A DNA stretch of 64,000 nt, from assembly GCA_019187225.1 (NCBI GenBank), contig JABAQQ010000039.1:1-64000 (forward strand), read 5' to 3'. The stretch's first letter is position 1. Each line of letters starts with the position of its first letter. The translations under genes were made by a program, and so were the position numbers. The notes beneath the pieces were generated by a model that had not been told where the DNA came from, did not search any database, and saw nothing but the letters and a program-made list of their open reading frames with translations. This document shows, piece by piece, positions 1 to 7,998 of this stretch. This DNA is from Saprospiraceae bacterium. Lineage in GTDB: Bacteria; Bacteroidota; Bacteroidia; Chitinophagales; Saprospiraceae.

Positions 1-297
1 GCAGTAGCAGTGGGCAGTGGCAGTAGCAGTGGGCAGTGGCAGTAGCAGTGGGCAGTGGCAGTAGCAGTGGGCAGTGGCAGTAGCAGTGGGCAGTGGCAGT
101 AGCAGTGGGCAGTGGCAGTAGCAGTGGGCAGTGGCAGTAGCAGTGGCAGTAGGCAGTGGCAGTAGCAGTGGGCAGTGGCAGTAGCAGTGGGCAGTAGCAG
201 TGCTGTTGCCCACTGCTACTGCCCACTGCTACTGCTACTGCTACTGCCCACTGCTACTGCCCACTGCCTACTGCCACTGCTACTGCTACTGCCCGCC
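1..297. repeat. Short-word tandem array with inverted second half
   Basis: From base 1 to about 203 a 19-base unit (gcagtagcagtgggcagtg) is repeated about seven times exactly and then degenerates into its sub-words gcagta and gcagtg. At about 203-208 the sequence switches to the reverse complement (cccactgctactg), which continues to about 297. The two halves can pair into a long hairpin. The right half contains the stop codon and last codon of panD (286-291). The array continues off the left edge of the window. It has no spacers, so it is not a CRISPR. Confidence 0.95.
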
Positions 298-648
298 GTT
301 TTTCACCAACCGGTTGTTCTCGTCCGGGAAAATCGCCACCGGCCGGAAGGTTTTGGCTTCTTCCGGCGTCATCAGGGCGTAGGAGATAATGATCACAACA
401 TCGCCGACCTGCACCCGCCGGGCCGCGGCGCCGTTGAGGCAAATGACCCCGCTGCCGCGCTCGCCGCGGATGGTATAGGTCTCGAAGCGCTCGCCGTTGT
501 TGTTGTTCACGATCTGCACTTTCTCGCCTTCCAGAATATTGGCCGCTTCCATCAGCTCTTCGTCAATGGTGATACTGCCGATGTAGTTCAGGTCGGCCTG
601 CGTGACGCGCACGCGGTGTATTTTGCTTTTGAAAACTTCTATGAACAT
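286..648 (-). CDS. panD: Aspartate 1-decarboxylase precursor
   Basis: PanD converts L-aspartate to beta-alanine and CO2 in the cytoplasm, supplying beta-alanine for pantothenate and coenzyme A. The 120-residue product has the usual family length. It starts [20 protein letters not shown] and has the self-processing site YIGS, where cleavage between Gly24 and Ser25 creates the pyruvoyl cofactor. The conserved [11 protein letters not shown] and [11 protein letters not shown] segments follow. The last residue and the TAG stop (286-291) lie in the short-word array that fills 1-297, so the C-terminus appears to be set by the repeat. No other pantothenate gene is adjacent. Confidence 0.97.
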   Translation of the reverse strand: MFIEVFKSKIHRVRVTQADLNYIGSITIDEELMEAANILEGEKVQIVNNNNGERFETYTIRGERGSGVICLNGAAARRVQVGDVVIIISYALMTPEEAKTFRPVAIFPDENNRLVKNGGQ

Positions 649-852
649 AATGTGGCTTTTGCCGAATGATGGTTGATTAAAACAACCGCACCCTCATTTT
701 AGTTGGGCAAAAGTAGAATCTTAGACGGGTTTCCCGCTTCCGGGTGTCATTGTTTTGCAAAGAGGGTGGAATTTAACTGATCCCGCTCGCGTCACCCCCG
801 AAAAGCAATTTTCTTTTGCATTGGCCGTTTTTGCCCCAAAATCAATCCATCC

Positions 853-1836
853 ATGCAAAAACTGCTCCTTTCCCTCCCCTTTGTACTGGCGACCACTCCC
901 ATTTTTGCCCAGGTGATGGGCAACTACGGCCAGCAACAAAAAACCTACCAGAACATCCAATTCAACGCCCAGTACCGCGCCCTGCCGAAAGCCGCCACGT
1001 TCATTGGCGACAACCAATTGGAGATCACCGTCAATGCACTTTCCAACCAAAAGGCCAGTACCTATGCGGCCATTTTCAGCATCGTGCAACTGGGCAAAAC
1101 CGCCGACGAAACCAATACGCTGCTCAATAACCGCCTCGACGCTTTGCTCGCCGACCTCAAGGCGCTCGGGATTCCCATTACCGATATTTATGTAGACATG
1201 GTCAATTTTCTGCCGAAATACGAGTACGATGTGACCAAAAAACTGTTTTCCAAAAAAACGTACACTGAAATACCGAAAGGATTCGAATTGCAAAAAAACG
1301 TACACATCCGCTACACCGACCCTGCACTGCTCGACCGCATCGTGACCGCCGCCGCCCGACAGGAGATTTACGACATCGTGAAGGTGGACTACTTCGTCAA
1401 AGACCCGGAAGCCGTGTACACCCAACTCCGCGATGCCGCCTTCAAATACCTTAAAAAGATTGAAGACCAGTACAAGGCTATCGGCATCCGCCTTGATTCG
1501 GCATACCTTGTCACTGCTGAAAACGCGTGGGTAGCCTACCCCATCAACCGCTATGAAAGTTATCAGGCTTTCAGCACCCAGCGCCTCGACGCCGACGACA
1601 ACAGCAAAATAAATCCCGCCGACAAACTCACCTCCCGGTTCTACAACGCCGTGCCTGCCAACGACTACGACATCGTGATCAACCCGGAAATCCTCGAACC
1701 AGCCGTGCAGTTCTCCTACAACCTCGTCGTGCGCTTCACCCTGCCCGAATACAAACCGCGCGAGAAAACGACGGTGAAAAAAGAATTTATCATGATCACA
1801 CCCGCCGGCGACGTAAAAACGCTCAAAATTGAATGA
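853..1836 (+). CDS. Secreted SIMPL-domain (DUF541) protein
   Basis: The 327-residue product begins with a signal peptide (MQKLLLSLPFVLATTPIFAQ), so it is exported, probably to the periplasm. The mature part resembles the SIMPL/DUF541 family: an early segment on spurious or enhanced signals (ITVNALSNQKAS), repeated pairs of alpha-beta units, and the AYLVTAENAWVAYPINRYES stretch near residue 215. Family members have been linked to oxidative stress or signalling, but no reaction is known. The start is the first ATG before the signal peptide. It stands alone between panD and asnS. The family call is by pattern only and is moderately sure. Confidence 0.6.
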   Translation: MQKLLLSLPFVLATTPIFAQVMGNYGQQQKTYQNIQFNAQYRALPKAATFIGDNQLEITVNALSNQKASTYAAIFSIVQLGKTADETNTLLNNRLDALLADLKALGIPITDIYVDMVNFLPKYEYDVTKKLFSKKTYTEIPKGFELQKNVHIRYTDPALLDRIVTAAARQEIYDIVKVDYFVKDPEAVYTQLRDAAFKYLKKIEDQYKAIGIRLDSAYLVTAENAWVAYPINRYESYQAFSTQRLDADDNSKINPADKLTSRFYNAVPANDYDIVINPEILEPAVQFSYNLVVRFTLPEYKPREKTTVKKEFIMITPAGDVKTLKIE

Positions 1837-1863
1837 AGCCCTTTCAAAATCGGGTTTTCGGCT

Positions 1864-1871
1864 TACCTTTG
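1864..1871 (+). promoter_or_regulatory. Bacteroidota -7 box (TACCTTTG) for asnS
   Basis: TACCTTTG fits the Bacteroidota TAnnTTTG -7 element. Transcription would start near 1877, giving a leader of about 135 bases that contains the palindrome at 1911-1994. Confidence 0.6.
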
Positions 1872-1910
1872 CGCCTCTTTTTTAAAACCATATAGCACAC
1901 CCTACTTTTT

Positions 1911-1994
1911 GTCATCCTGGCGGGAACCGTCCGCCCTAAGCCGTTTTTCCACTCCGCTACCCCACGTAGAGCGGACGGCTTCCGACAGAATGAC
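1911..1994. repeat. GTCATYCYG palindromic element, copy 1
   Basis: Left arm 1911-1940 begins gtcatcctggcgggaaccgt; right arm 1965-1994 is its imperfect complement and ends cagaatgac. A closely related copy lies at 12621-12707, and more distant relatives with the same terminal word are at 40053-40141 and 54917-55007. The right end supplies an ATG at 1990 in the asnS frame. Confidence 0.85.
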
Positions 1995-2013
1995 AAAGCA
2001 AATCGAACGCGAC

Positions 2014-3462
2014 ATGCAGCGCACGAAAATCGCCGAACTCCTCCGTACTGAACCCATCGGCACAGAAGTAATGGTCAAAGGATGGGTCAAAGCCTTCCGC
2101 AACAACCAGTTTATCGCCCTCAACGACGGCTCCACCCCCCACAACCTGCAGGTGGTGGTGGATTTTGAAAACACCGATGCCACCCTGCTCGACCGCATCA
2201 AATTCGGGGCTGCAATCGGCGCACGCGGCCCATTGATCGAATCGCAGGGCAAAGGACAAAAAGTGGAAGTGAAGGCTGCCGAGATCGTCATTTACGGCGA
2301 CTGCAACCCGGAAGAGTATCCGCTGCAACCTAAAAAGCAATCACTCGAATTCCTGCGCGAACACGCCCACCTGCGTTTCCGCACCAACACCTTCGCCGCG
2401 GTATTCCGCATCCGCCACACACTGGCGTACGCGATCCACAAGTTCTTCAACGATAAGGGGTTTTATTACCAGCATACGCCCGTTATCACAGCCAGCGACG
2501 CCGAGGGCGCGGGCGAAATGTTTCAGGTGACCACATTGCCTTTGGAAAACCTGCCCCGCACGGAAAACGGCGCCATTGACTTTTCCCAGGACTTTTTTGG
2601 CCGCGCCACCAACCTCACCGTTTCCGGTCAGTTGGAAGGCGAACTCGCAGCCCTCGCTTTGGGCGACATCTATACGTTCGGCCCCACTTTCCGCGCCGAA
2701 AACTCCAACACCACGCGCCACCTCGCCGAATTCTGGATGATCGAGCCGGAAATGGCTTTTTATGACCTGCACGACAACATGAACCTCGCGGAGGAAATGC
2801 TCCAATATGTCATCCGCTACGCCCTGGATCACTGCGCTGACGATTTGAAAATCCTCGAAGAGCGCCTGACCGAAGAAGAAAAAACCAAACCCCAGGACCA
2901 GCGCAGCGAAATGTCTCTGACCGAAAAACTGCGCTTCGTGATTGACAACCAGTTCGTTCGGCTGACCTACACCGAAGCCATTGACATCCTGAAAAACTCC
3001 AACCCCAACAAAAAGGGCAAGTTCCAGTTCCCGGTGGAAGGCTGGGGCACCGACCTGCAAAGCGAGCACGAGCGCTACCTCGTGGAAAAACATTTCAAAA
3101 AACCCGTTATCCTGACCAACTATCCCGCCGCCATCAAGGCATTTTACATGCGCCAGGACGACCCTAAAGAAGGCGTGCCCGGCCCGACCGTGTCGGCTAT
3201 GGACATCCTCTTCCCCGGTATCGGCGAAATCGTGGGCGGCTCGCAGCGCGAAGAACGGTACGACCGCTTAGTGCAACGGATGCGCGACATGCACATCCCC
3301 GAAAAGGAACTTTACTGGTATCTGGACACCCGCCGCTTCGGTTCCTGCCCGCACGCAGGTTTCGGTCTTGGTTTTGAACGACTTGTGCTGTTTGTGACAG
3401 GCATGACCAATATTCGCGACGTGATTGCCTTCCCGCGCTACCCGGGAAATGCGGAGTTTTAA
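2014..3462 (+). CDS. asnS: Asparaginyl-tRNA synthetase
   Basis: AsnRS charges tRNA-Asn with asparagine using ATP in the cytoplasm. The product has the N-terminal OB-fold anticodon-binding domain ([20 protein letters not shown]) followed by a class II core with motif 2 ([20 protein letters not shown]) and motif 3 ([12 protein letters not shown]). The [12 protein letters not shown] segment is typical of AsnRS. I chose ATG 2014 ([10 protein letters not shown], 482 residues) because Bacteroidota homologues begin this way. ATG 1990 and the more upstream in-frame start at 1909 would include codons made by the palindromic repeat at 1911-1994. A -7 box at 1864-1871 would drive it. Confidence 0.96.
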   Translation: MQRTKIAELLRTEPIGTEVMVKGWVKAFRNNQFIALNDGSTPHNLQVVVDFENTDATLLDRIKFGAAIGARGPLIESQGKGQKVEVKAAEIVIYGDCNPEEYPLQPKKQSLEFLREHAHLRFRTNTFAAVFRIRHTLAYAIHKFFNDKGFYYQHTPVITASDAEGAGEMFQVTTLPLENLPRTENGAIDFSQDFFGRATNLTVSGQLEGELAALALGDIYTFGPTFRAENSNTTRHLAEFWMIEPEMAFYDLHDNMNLAEEMLQYVIRYALDHCADDLKILEERLTEEEKTKPQDQRSEMSLTEKLRFVIDNQFVRLTYTEAIDILKNSNPNKKGKFQFPVEGWGTDLQSEHERYLVEKHFKKPVILTNYPAAIKAFYMRQDDPKEGVPGPTVSAMDILFPGIGEIVGGSQREERYDRLVQRMRDMHIPEKELYWYLDTRRFGSCPHAGFGLGFERLVLFVTGMTNIRDVIAFPRYPGNAEF

Positions 3463-3862
3463 TGTGTATTAAGCAGTGCCGGCGATACCTTTTGTTGCAC
3501 CGACGCTGCTTTTTTAACATTTTTCTGAAAAAAATTTTGTGGAAAACGTGACCGAAACGGCAAAAAAGCGTCTGAATCCAGCCTTTTTTGACAGAAAACG
3601 GATTTTTTTTCCACAACCCCTTGCGCAGCGTATTAAGAAAATCTTAAATTGCGTCGTTTTTCGACTAATCCAACCGTGAACATTCGCCCGCGACGCTTGT
3701 TAATCCGCGCTTTGTCGCTAATCCAATTGACCAACCCGAGATGTGCTAATTTGACTGTGGCGCTTTTTTCCCAACACTGATTCCCACCACTACTTACCCT
3801 TTGCAACCAAAGTGAAAGCGTTTATCCCAACAGTCAGATTCTTTTTTAACAAAGATTTGCGA
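3463..3862. other. Intergenic region asnS to rsbW-like gene
   Basis: About 400 bases, AT-rich between 3510 and 3660. It contains TGTGGAAAA (3538-3546) and its inverse TTTTCCACA (3607-3615), each one base from a DnaA box, and a small palindrome (attaagaaaatcttaa) near 3632. TTACCCTTTGC at about 3796-3806 resembles a -7 box with one extra base. I see no gene here; the in-frame GTG at 3812 is an unlikely start for the next gene. Confidence 0.5.
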
Positions 3863-4270
3863 ATGAGCGATTTACACACAAACCTGACCTTACCGTCCAC
3901 CCCCGACAACGTTTCCAAAGTAGAGCCTTTCGTACACGACGTAGCCACCCGCTACAATCTTTCCCCAGATATTCACGGAAATATCCTTATCAGCCTTACC
4001 GAAGCAGTCACCAATGCTATTTTGCACGGCAATCAAGCCGACTGCAACAAATCTGTATCCATTTCCCTGCGCCGCCAGAAAGACGCGCTTTCGATCCGCG
4101 TTTCCGATGAAGGCCCCGGCTTCGACCCGGAATGTGTGCCCGACCCCACCACCGGCGAATGCCTGGAAAAATGCGGCGGTCGCGGCCTTTTCCTGATGCG
4201 CCACCTGAGCGACGAATGCAAATTTATGCACAAGGGAAGTACGGTGGAAATGCGCTTCAAACTCGATTGA
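3863..4270 (+). CDS. RsbW-like anti-sigma/histidine-kinase-type ATPase
   Basis: This 135-residue stand-alone GHKL ATPase domain resembles the serine kinases RsbW and SpoIIAB, which bind an alternative sigma factor or phosphorylate an anti-anti-sigma protein. The N box is EAVTNAILHGN, the G1 box DEGPGFD and the G2 box GGRGLFLM. There is no membrane segment, so it is cytoplasmic. ATG 3863 gives the compact domain; the GTG at 3812 adds 17 residues with no family support. No STAS-domain or sigma partner lies next to it, so its target is unknown. Confidence 0.85.
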   Translation: MSDLHTNLTLPSTPDNVSKVEPFVHDVATRYNLSPDIHGNILISLTEAVTNAILHGNQADCNKSVSISLRRQKDALSIRVSDEGPGFDPECVPDPTTGECLEKCGGRGLFLMRHLSDECKFMHKGSTVEMRFKLD

Positions 4271-4294
4271 GTTCAATAAATTACTTCAAAACGA

Positions 4295-4424
4295 GAGGCC
4301 GTCTCATAAGTCTGTTTATTCGTTTAATTGTGGATTTGGTTATTCGTTACACCTTCATAACCAGGGTTGTTTTCAAATAAACAAATCATCAGATAAACCA
4401 ATCACCGACTTATGAGACGGCCTC
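4295..4424. repeat. 130-base element with 18-base perfect inverted ends (MITE- or terminator-like)
   Basis: gaggccgtctcataagtc at 4295-4312 is exactly repeated in inverse at 4407-4424. The inside is AT-rich and weakly complementary. A T tract follows the right arm. The end word GAGGC.GTCTCATAA resembles terminal repeats of some IS families, which would make this a MITE; no clear target duplication is visible. It may also end transcription of the upstream gene. Confidence 0.7.
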
Positions 4425-4442
4425 TTTTTTATTGCCGCCACC

Positions 4443-4910
4443 ATGCAATTTCCAGAACTGGACGCACTCGAAGCGCCGCAACAACCCATCGGATTTTTTT
4501 TTGAAGATGTGGATATTGAACTGCCCGACGAATGGAAGCTGCGCGAATGGCTTCTTTCGGTCGCCGCTGCGGAAAATAAGCCCATTTTTGAAGTCAATTA
4601 CATTTTTTGCTCGGATGAATACCTGCGCGGCATCAACGTCGAATTTCTCGATCACGATTACTACACCGATATCATCACCTTCGACAACGGAGAAGGGAGC
4701 GGTCAAATGCGCGGCGAAATTTACATCAGCACGGAACGGGTAGCGGAAAATGCACAAACACACGGCGTTTCATTCGCCCACGAACTCTGCCGGGTAATGG
4801 CACACGGCGTGCTGCACCTGGCCGGCTATGGCGACAAAACTCCTGAACAGGAAGCAGTGATGCGGGCGAAAGAGGATTTTTATTTGGCAAAACTACCATT
4901 TAATGCCTGA
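4443..4910 (+). CDS. ybeY: Endoribonuclease YbeY (rRNA maturation factor)
   Basis: YbeY is a zinc-dependent single-strand endoribonuclease that takes part in 16S rRNA 3' maturation and ribosome quality control in the cytoplasm. The 155-residue length fits. The motif FAHELCRVMAHGVLHLAGYG carries zinc-binding His121 and His125. In most phyla the motif ends GYDH; here it is GYGDKT, so the third zinc-ligand His is replaced, a variant I recall as common in Bacteroidota. The gene follows the 130-base inverted-repeat element, and no promoter box is obvious. Confidence 0.93.
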   Translation: MQFPELDALEAPQQPIGFFFEDVDIELPDEWKLREWLLSVAAAENKPIFEVNYIFCSDEYLRGINVEFLDHDYYTDIITFDNGEGSGQMRGEIYISTERVAENAQTHGVSFAHELCRVMAHGVLHLAGYGDKTPEQEAVMRAKEDFYLAKLPFNA

Positions 4911-4991
4911 ATCGAGCAATCGGCAGACCACCTGAGAAAGTGATATATGTTGATTGAGTTGGCTAAGATGGATAATTCGCACGCCCCTTCG

Positions 4992-4999
4992 TAAGTTTG
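4992..4999 (+). promoter_or_regulatory. -7 box TAAGTTTG almost touching the start codon
   Basis: An exact TAnnTTTG match ends five bases before ATG 5004, so a transcript starting at the usual distance would have almost no leader. Confidence 0.5.
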
Positions 5000-5003
5000 C
5001 CAC

Positions 5004-5792
5004 ATGTCACTGCAACTGAACCTTCCTCCCGCTTTGGAGCCGTTCCGTGAAAAACTGCTCCAAACGAAAAAAAACTTCATCCGCGCTACGGCCGAAAAGT
5101 CGCGCGCTACCCGACCCTGGGAAAGCAAAGTCGGCGGCCAGCCCTACCTCCCCAAAGCGCACCCCTGGCCCACCGCTCCCGACGGACGGGAACTGTTTTT
5201 TCTCGCCCAACTCAATTTCGCCGAAATGCCGCCACTCGATCCGTTTCCTTCGGCGGGCATCGTGCAATTCTTTATCCTCGACGACGACCTTTACGGCATG
5301 AACTTCGACGACGGCGAAAATCAGGACACCTTCCGGGTGCTGTACCATCCCGAAGTGGCTCAAAATGAAGCCGATTTGCATACCTCTTCCCCCATGCTGC
5401 GCGACTACGAGGAGTTGCCGCACCACCCCGACGAGTCTTATCCGTTGAAATTTTCCCTGGAAGAGGAAGTAGCGCCGATCACCGATTACCAATTCGACCA
5501 GCTTTTCGGCGCCGATTTTTTCCGGCAGTTCGGGGAAAAAGAATGGGATGTGATGGACGAATTCGGAAAAGCCGTGCGTCCGCAAGGCCACAAGATCGGC
5601 GGTTATGCCTATTTCACGCAGGACGACCCGCGCCGCACTGCCGACCCCATGCTGCTGCTTTTTCAACTGGACAGCGACGAACTCATGGACCTGATGTGGG
5701 GCGATATGGGGGTGGGGCACTTTTTTATCCGGGAAAAAGACCTGAAATCTCTGGAATTTTCACGGGTGCTGTACGATTGGGATTGTCTTTAA
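5004..5792 (+). CDS. YwqG/DUF1963-family protein
   Basis: The 262-residue product matches the YwqG (DUF1963) family of cytoplasmic proteins of unknown function. Visible family marks are KVGGQPYLPKAHPWP near residue 47, the LFFLAQLNFAEMPPL segment, GIVQFFI near residue 88, and the closing HKIGGYAYFTQDDPR and LLFQLDSD segments. There is no signal peptide. The start is unusual: an exact -7 box ends at 4999, so the message may be leaderless, and no other ATG lies nearby downstream. It runs toward ppgK, with only five bases between the two stops. Confidence 0.85.
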   Translation: MSLQLNLPPALEPFREKLLQTKKNFIRATAEKSRATRPWESKVGGQPYLPKAHPWPTAPDGRELFFLAQLNFAEMPPLDPFPSAGIVQFFILDDDLYGMNFDDGENQDTFRVLYHPEVAQNEADLHTSSPMLRDYEELPHHPDESYPLKFSLEEEVAPITDYQFDQLFGADFFRQFGEKEWDVMDEFGKAVRPQGHKIGGYAYFTQDDPRRTADPMLLLFQLDSDELMDLMWGDMGVGHFFIREKDLKSLEFSRVLYDWDCL

Positions 5793-5797
5793 AAATA

Positions 5798-6541
5798 CTA
5801 CTGTTCCGCAGCATAAGCAGCGGCTCCAATGATACCCGCATTATTGAGCAATTTAGCCGGCACGACGCGGGCATTCGTCTTGAGTTGTTCTTTATATACT
5901 TCAAAAAACTTGCTTTCGCCGCCGCCGAGGATAAACAGATCTGGCGAGAACAGCAATTCGAGGTGCTGAAGATATTCATTGAAGCGGCGCGCCCATTCTT
6001 TCCGGCTGATCTTGAGGCGCTCGCGCGCTCCGGAAGAAGCGTACAATTCGGCGGATTTGCCGTTGTTCCATTTCAAATGGCCGAGCTCGGTGTTGGGGAT
6101 CATCACACCCTTGTAGAAGATGGCCGTGCCTAAGCCAGTGCCGATGGTGATCAGGACGACCAGGCCGTTTTCGCCTTTGCCGATGCCATAGCGCATTTCG
6201 GCCATTCCGGCCGCGTCGGCATCATTGGTGGCATAGACGCGGCAACCGCTAGCCTCTCCAAATACAGTTTCTATGTTTTTGCCTACCCAGGATTTGTCAA
6301 TGTTGGCCGCCGATTGCGCCACGCCGTGTTTGACCAAGGCCGGGAACCCGCAGCCCACGACGCCTTTGTAGTTGAAAAAACGGACGACTTCGGCAAAAGC
6401 CTTTGCCATGGCTTCGGGCGTGGAGGGTTGGGGGGTGGGTACGCGAAAGCGTTCGCCGTACAACTTGCCTTTGTCGAGGTCCACCAAAGCGCCCTTAATG
6501 CCGGAGGCGCCGACGTCAATGCCGAGAATGGCGTTCATCAT
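5798..6541 (-). CDS. ppgK: Polyphosphate glucokinase (ROK family)
   Basis: PpgK phosphorylates glucose to glucose-6-phosphate using inorganic polyphosphate (and often ATP) in the cytoplasm. The 247-residue protein has the ROK phosphate-binding loop [15 protein letters not shown] at residues 7-21, the sugar-site segment [16 protein letters not shown] and the second phosphate loop [11 protein letters not shown]. The [14 protein letters not shown] stretch matches PpgK rather than general ROK glucokinases. ATG 6538 is an equally possible start. Upstream of the start is a short-word array (6543-6787), and pdxA lies beyond it in the same direction, so the two may be co-transcribed across 250 bases. 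Confidence 0.9.
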   Translation of the reverse strand: MMNAILGIDVGASGIKGALVDLDKGKLYGERFRVPTPQPSTPEAMAKAFAEVVRFFNYKGVVGCGFPALVKHGVAQSAANIDKSWVGKNIETVFGEASGCRVYATNDADAAGMAEMRYGIGKGENGLVVLITIGTGLGTAIFYKGVMIPNTELGHLKWNNGKSAELYASSGARERLKISRKEWARRFNEYLQHLELLFSPDLFILGGGESKFFEVYKEQLKTNARVVPAKLLNNAGIIGAAAYAAEQ

Positions 6542-6542
6542 A

Positions 6543-6787
6543 AGTTGGTTAATAGTTCCTGGTTATTGGTTGCTGGTTATTGGTTATTGGTTGTTGGTTG
6601 TTGGTTGTTGGTTGTCAGCTTGGGGGAGTGTTCAAAAATCTATTTAAAGTCAATAAAATCATAATATTTAACTATCTTATAATTATTTTTTTAAATAAAA
6701 AACAACGAATGAAAACACAATATTTTGAACAGTCCCTTGACAAACAACTGATAACCAACAACCAATAACCAATAACCAATAACCAGT
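6543..6787. repeat. Inverted pair of short-word arrays (ggttattgg / ccaataacc)
   Basis: 6543-6606 repeats ggttattgg and ggttgttgg; 6746-6787 repeats the complement ccaataacc and ccaacaacc. The 140-base AT-rich centre also begins and ends with complementary words around GTTCAAAA. It lies between ppgK and pdxA and ends seven bases from the pdxA stop. Confidence 0.9.
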
Positions 6788-6793
6788 ACTAAT

Positions 6794-7891
6794 TTATTCT
6801 TCGGGTATCACTTCCTCCACCACCTCGTCTTCGCCGGTCTCGCTGATAAGCGCTTTTTGTTTGCGGCGCTCGAGCGAATTGGCGTGCATTTCGAGGTATT
6901 CATTGCGGTTGCGCACAATATCGGCAGCAAGGTAAATGGCTTTGATGATCGAACCTTCGTCGGCTTCGCCTTTGCCTGCAATATCGTAGGCTGTGCCGTG
7001 GTCAGGCGAAGTGCGCACCGAGGCCAGGCCGGCGGTATAGTTCACGCCGTCGCCAAAAGAAAGCACCTTGAACGGCACCAAGCCCTGGTCGTGATACATG
7101 GCAAGGATACCGTCGTATTTGTTGAATTGTCCCGAACCGAAAAAACCGTCCGCCGGGAACGGCCCGAACGCCAAAACCCCTTTGGCTTTGGCTTCTTCGA
7201 TGGCCGGGCGGATGATGTCGTCATCTTCTGTGCCGATGGCGCCTTCATCGCCCGCGTGCGGATTCAGGCCCAGGACGGCGATGGTCGGCTTCTGGATATC
7301 GAAGTCAATGCGCAGGGTTTCGGCCATGATGAGGATTTTGCGCAGCACTTTTTCTTTTGTGATGGCTCCGGCAACTTCTTTCAACGGCAGGTGATTGGTG
7401 ACCACGCCCACCCGAAGGGCATCGGACACCATAAGCATCAGGGAATCTTTCGCTTTGAACTCGCTCGTGATGTATTCCGTGTGACCGACAAACGGGAAAT
7501 TTGCCATTTGCATCGCCTTTTTGTTGATGGGAGCAGTCACGAGCGCCTCAAGATGGCCTGCTTTCAGATCCTTCACAGCGCGTTCGAGCGCTTGAAATGC
7601 ACATTTCCCGCTTAGATCAGTGGGTTTGCCGAGGGTGATGTTGACGTTGTCGGGCCAGCAATTGATGACGTTGATGCGGTCGGGTTGCGCTTCCGAAGGC
7701 GAGGAGATGGAGTGAAACGAGACGTTCTCCTGCGTGATGATGTTTTTATGGTAAGCAACAACTTTCGTGCTGCCGTAAATGATGACGGTGAAGTTTTTTC
7801 CCACTTTCTTGACAGCAAGCGCTTTCAAGATGACTTCCAGGCCAATGCCGTTGATGTCGCCGCAGGAAATACCGATGGTTATGTTGCTCAT
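6794..7891 (-). CDS. pdxA: 4-hydroxythreonine-4-phosphate dehydrogenase
   Basis: PdxA oxidises 4-phosphohydroxy-L-threonine with NAD+ in the DXP-dependent route to pyridoxal 5'-phosphate. The 365-residue protein starts ITIGISCGDINGIGLEV, as the family does. It carries the metal and substrate motifs GHTEY, MYHDQGLVPFK and RTSPDHGTAYDIAGKG, with metal-binding histidines in each. The last 25 residues form an acidic tail (EDEVVEEVIPEE). The start lies six bases from array 7897-7998, so its leader passes through that hairpin-forming repeat. Same direction as the M17 peptidase upstream and ppgK downstream. Confidence 0.96.
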   Translation of the reverse strand: MSNITIGISCGDINGIGLEVILKALAVKKVGKNFTVIIYGSTKVVAYHKNIITQENVSFHSISSPSEAQPDRINVINCWPDNVNITLGKPTDLSGKCAFQALERAVKDLKAGHLEALVTAPINKKAMQMANFPFVGHTEYITSEFKAKDSLMLMVSDALRVGVVTNHLPLKEVAGAITKEKVLRKILIMAETLRIDFDIQKPTIAVLGLNPHAGDEGAIGTEDDDIIRPAIEEAKAKGVLAFGPFPADGFFGSGQFNKYDGILAMYHDQGLVPFKVLSFGDGVNYTAGLASVRTSPDHGTAYDIAGKGEADEGSIIKAIYLAADIVRNRNEYLEMHANSLERRKQKALISETGEDEVVEEVIPEE

Positions 7892-7896
7892 CTTTT

Positions 7897-7998
7897 TTAG
7901 AGATGAGTGATGAGAGGTAAATTATGAGTTGGGAGTTATAAACCGGGTATGATTTATCACCCATCACTCCTATCTTATAACTTATCTCTCATCACTCT
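7897..7998. repeat. Inverted pair of short-word arrays (gatgagtgatgag / ctcatcactc)
   Basis: Left arm 7897-7938 and right arm 7952-7998 are imperfect complements built on words like agtgatgag and ttataac. The right arm encodes the last codons and stop (SDER then TAA) of the M17 peptidase, so it fills the whole space between that stop and the pdxA start. Confidence 0.88.

Noticed and set aside
1-297. Possible CRISPR array
   Set aside because: Units are back-to-back words without unique spacers, and half is inverted. The arrays at 45439-46073 and 54737-54823 were rejected for the same reason.
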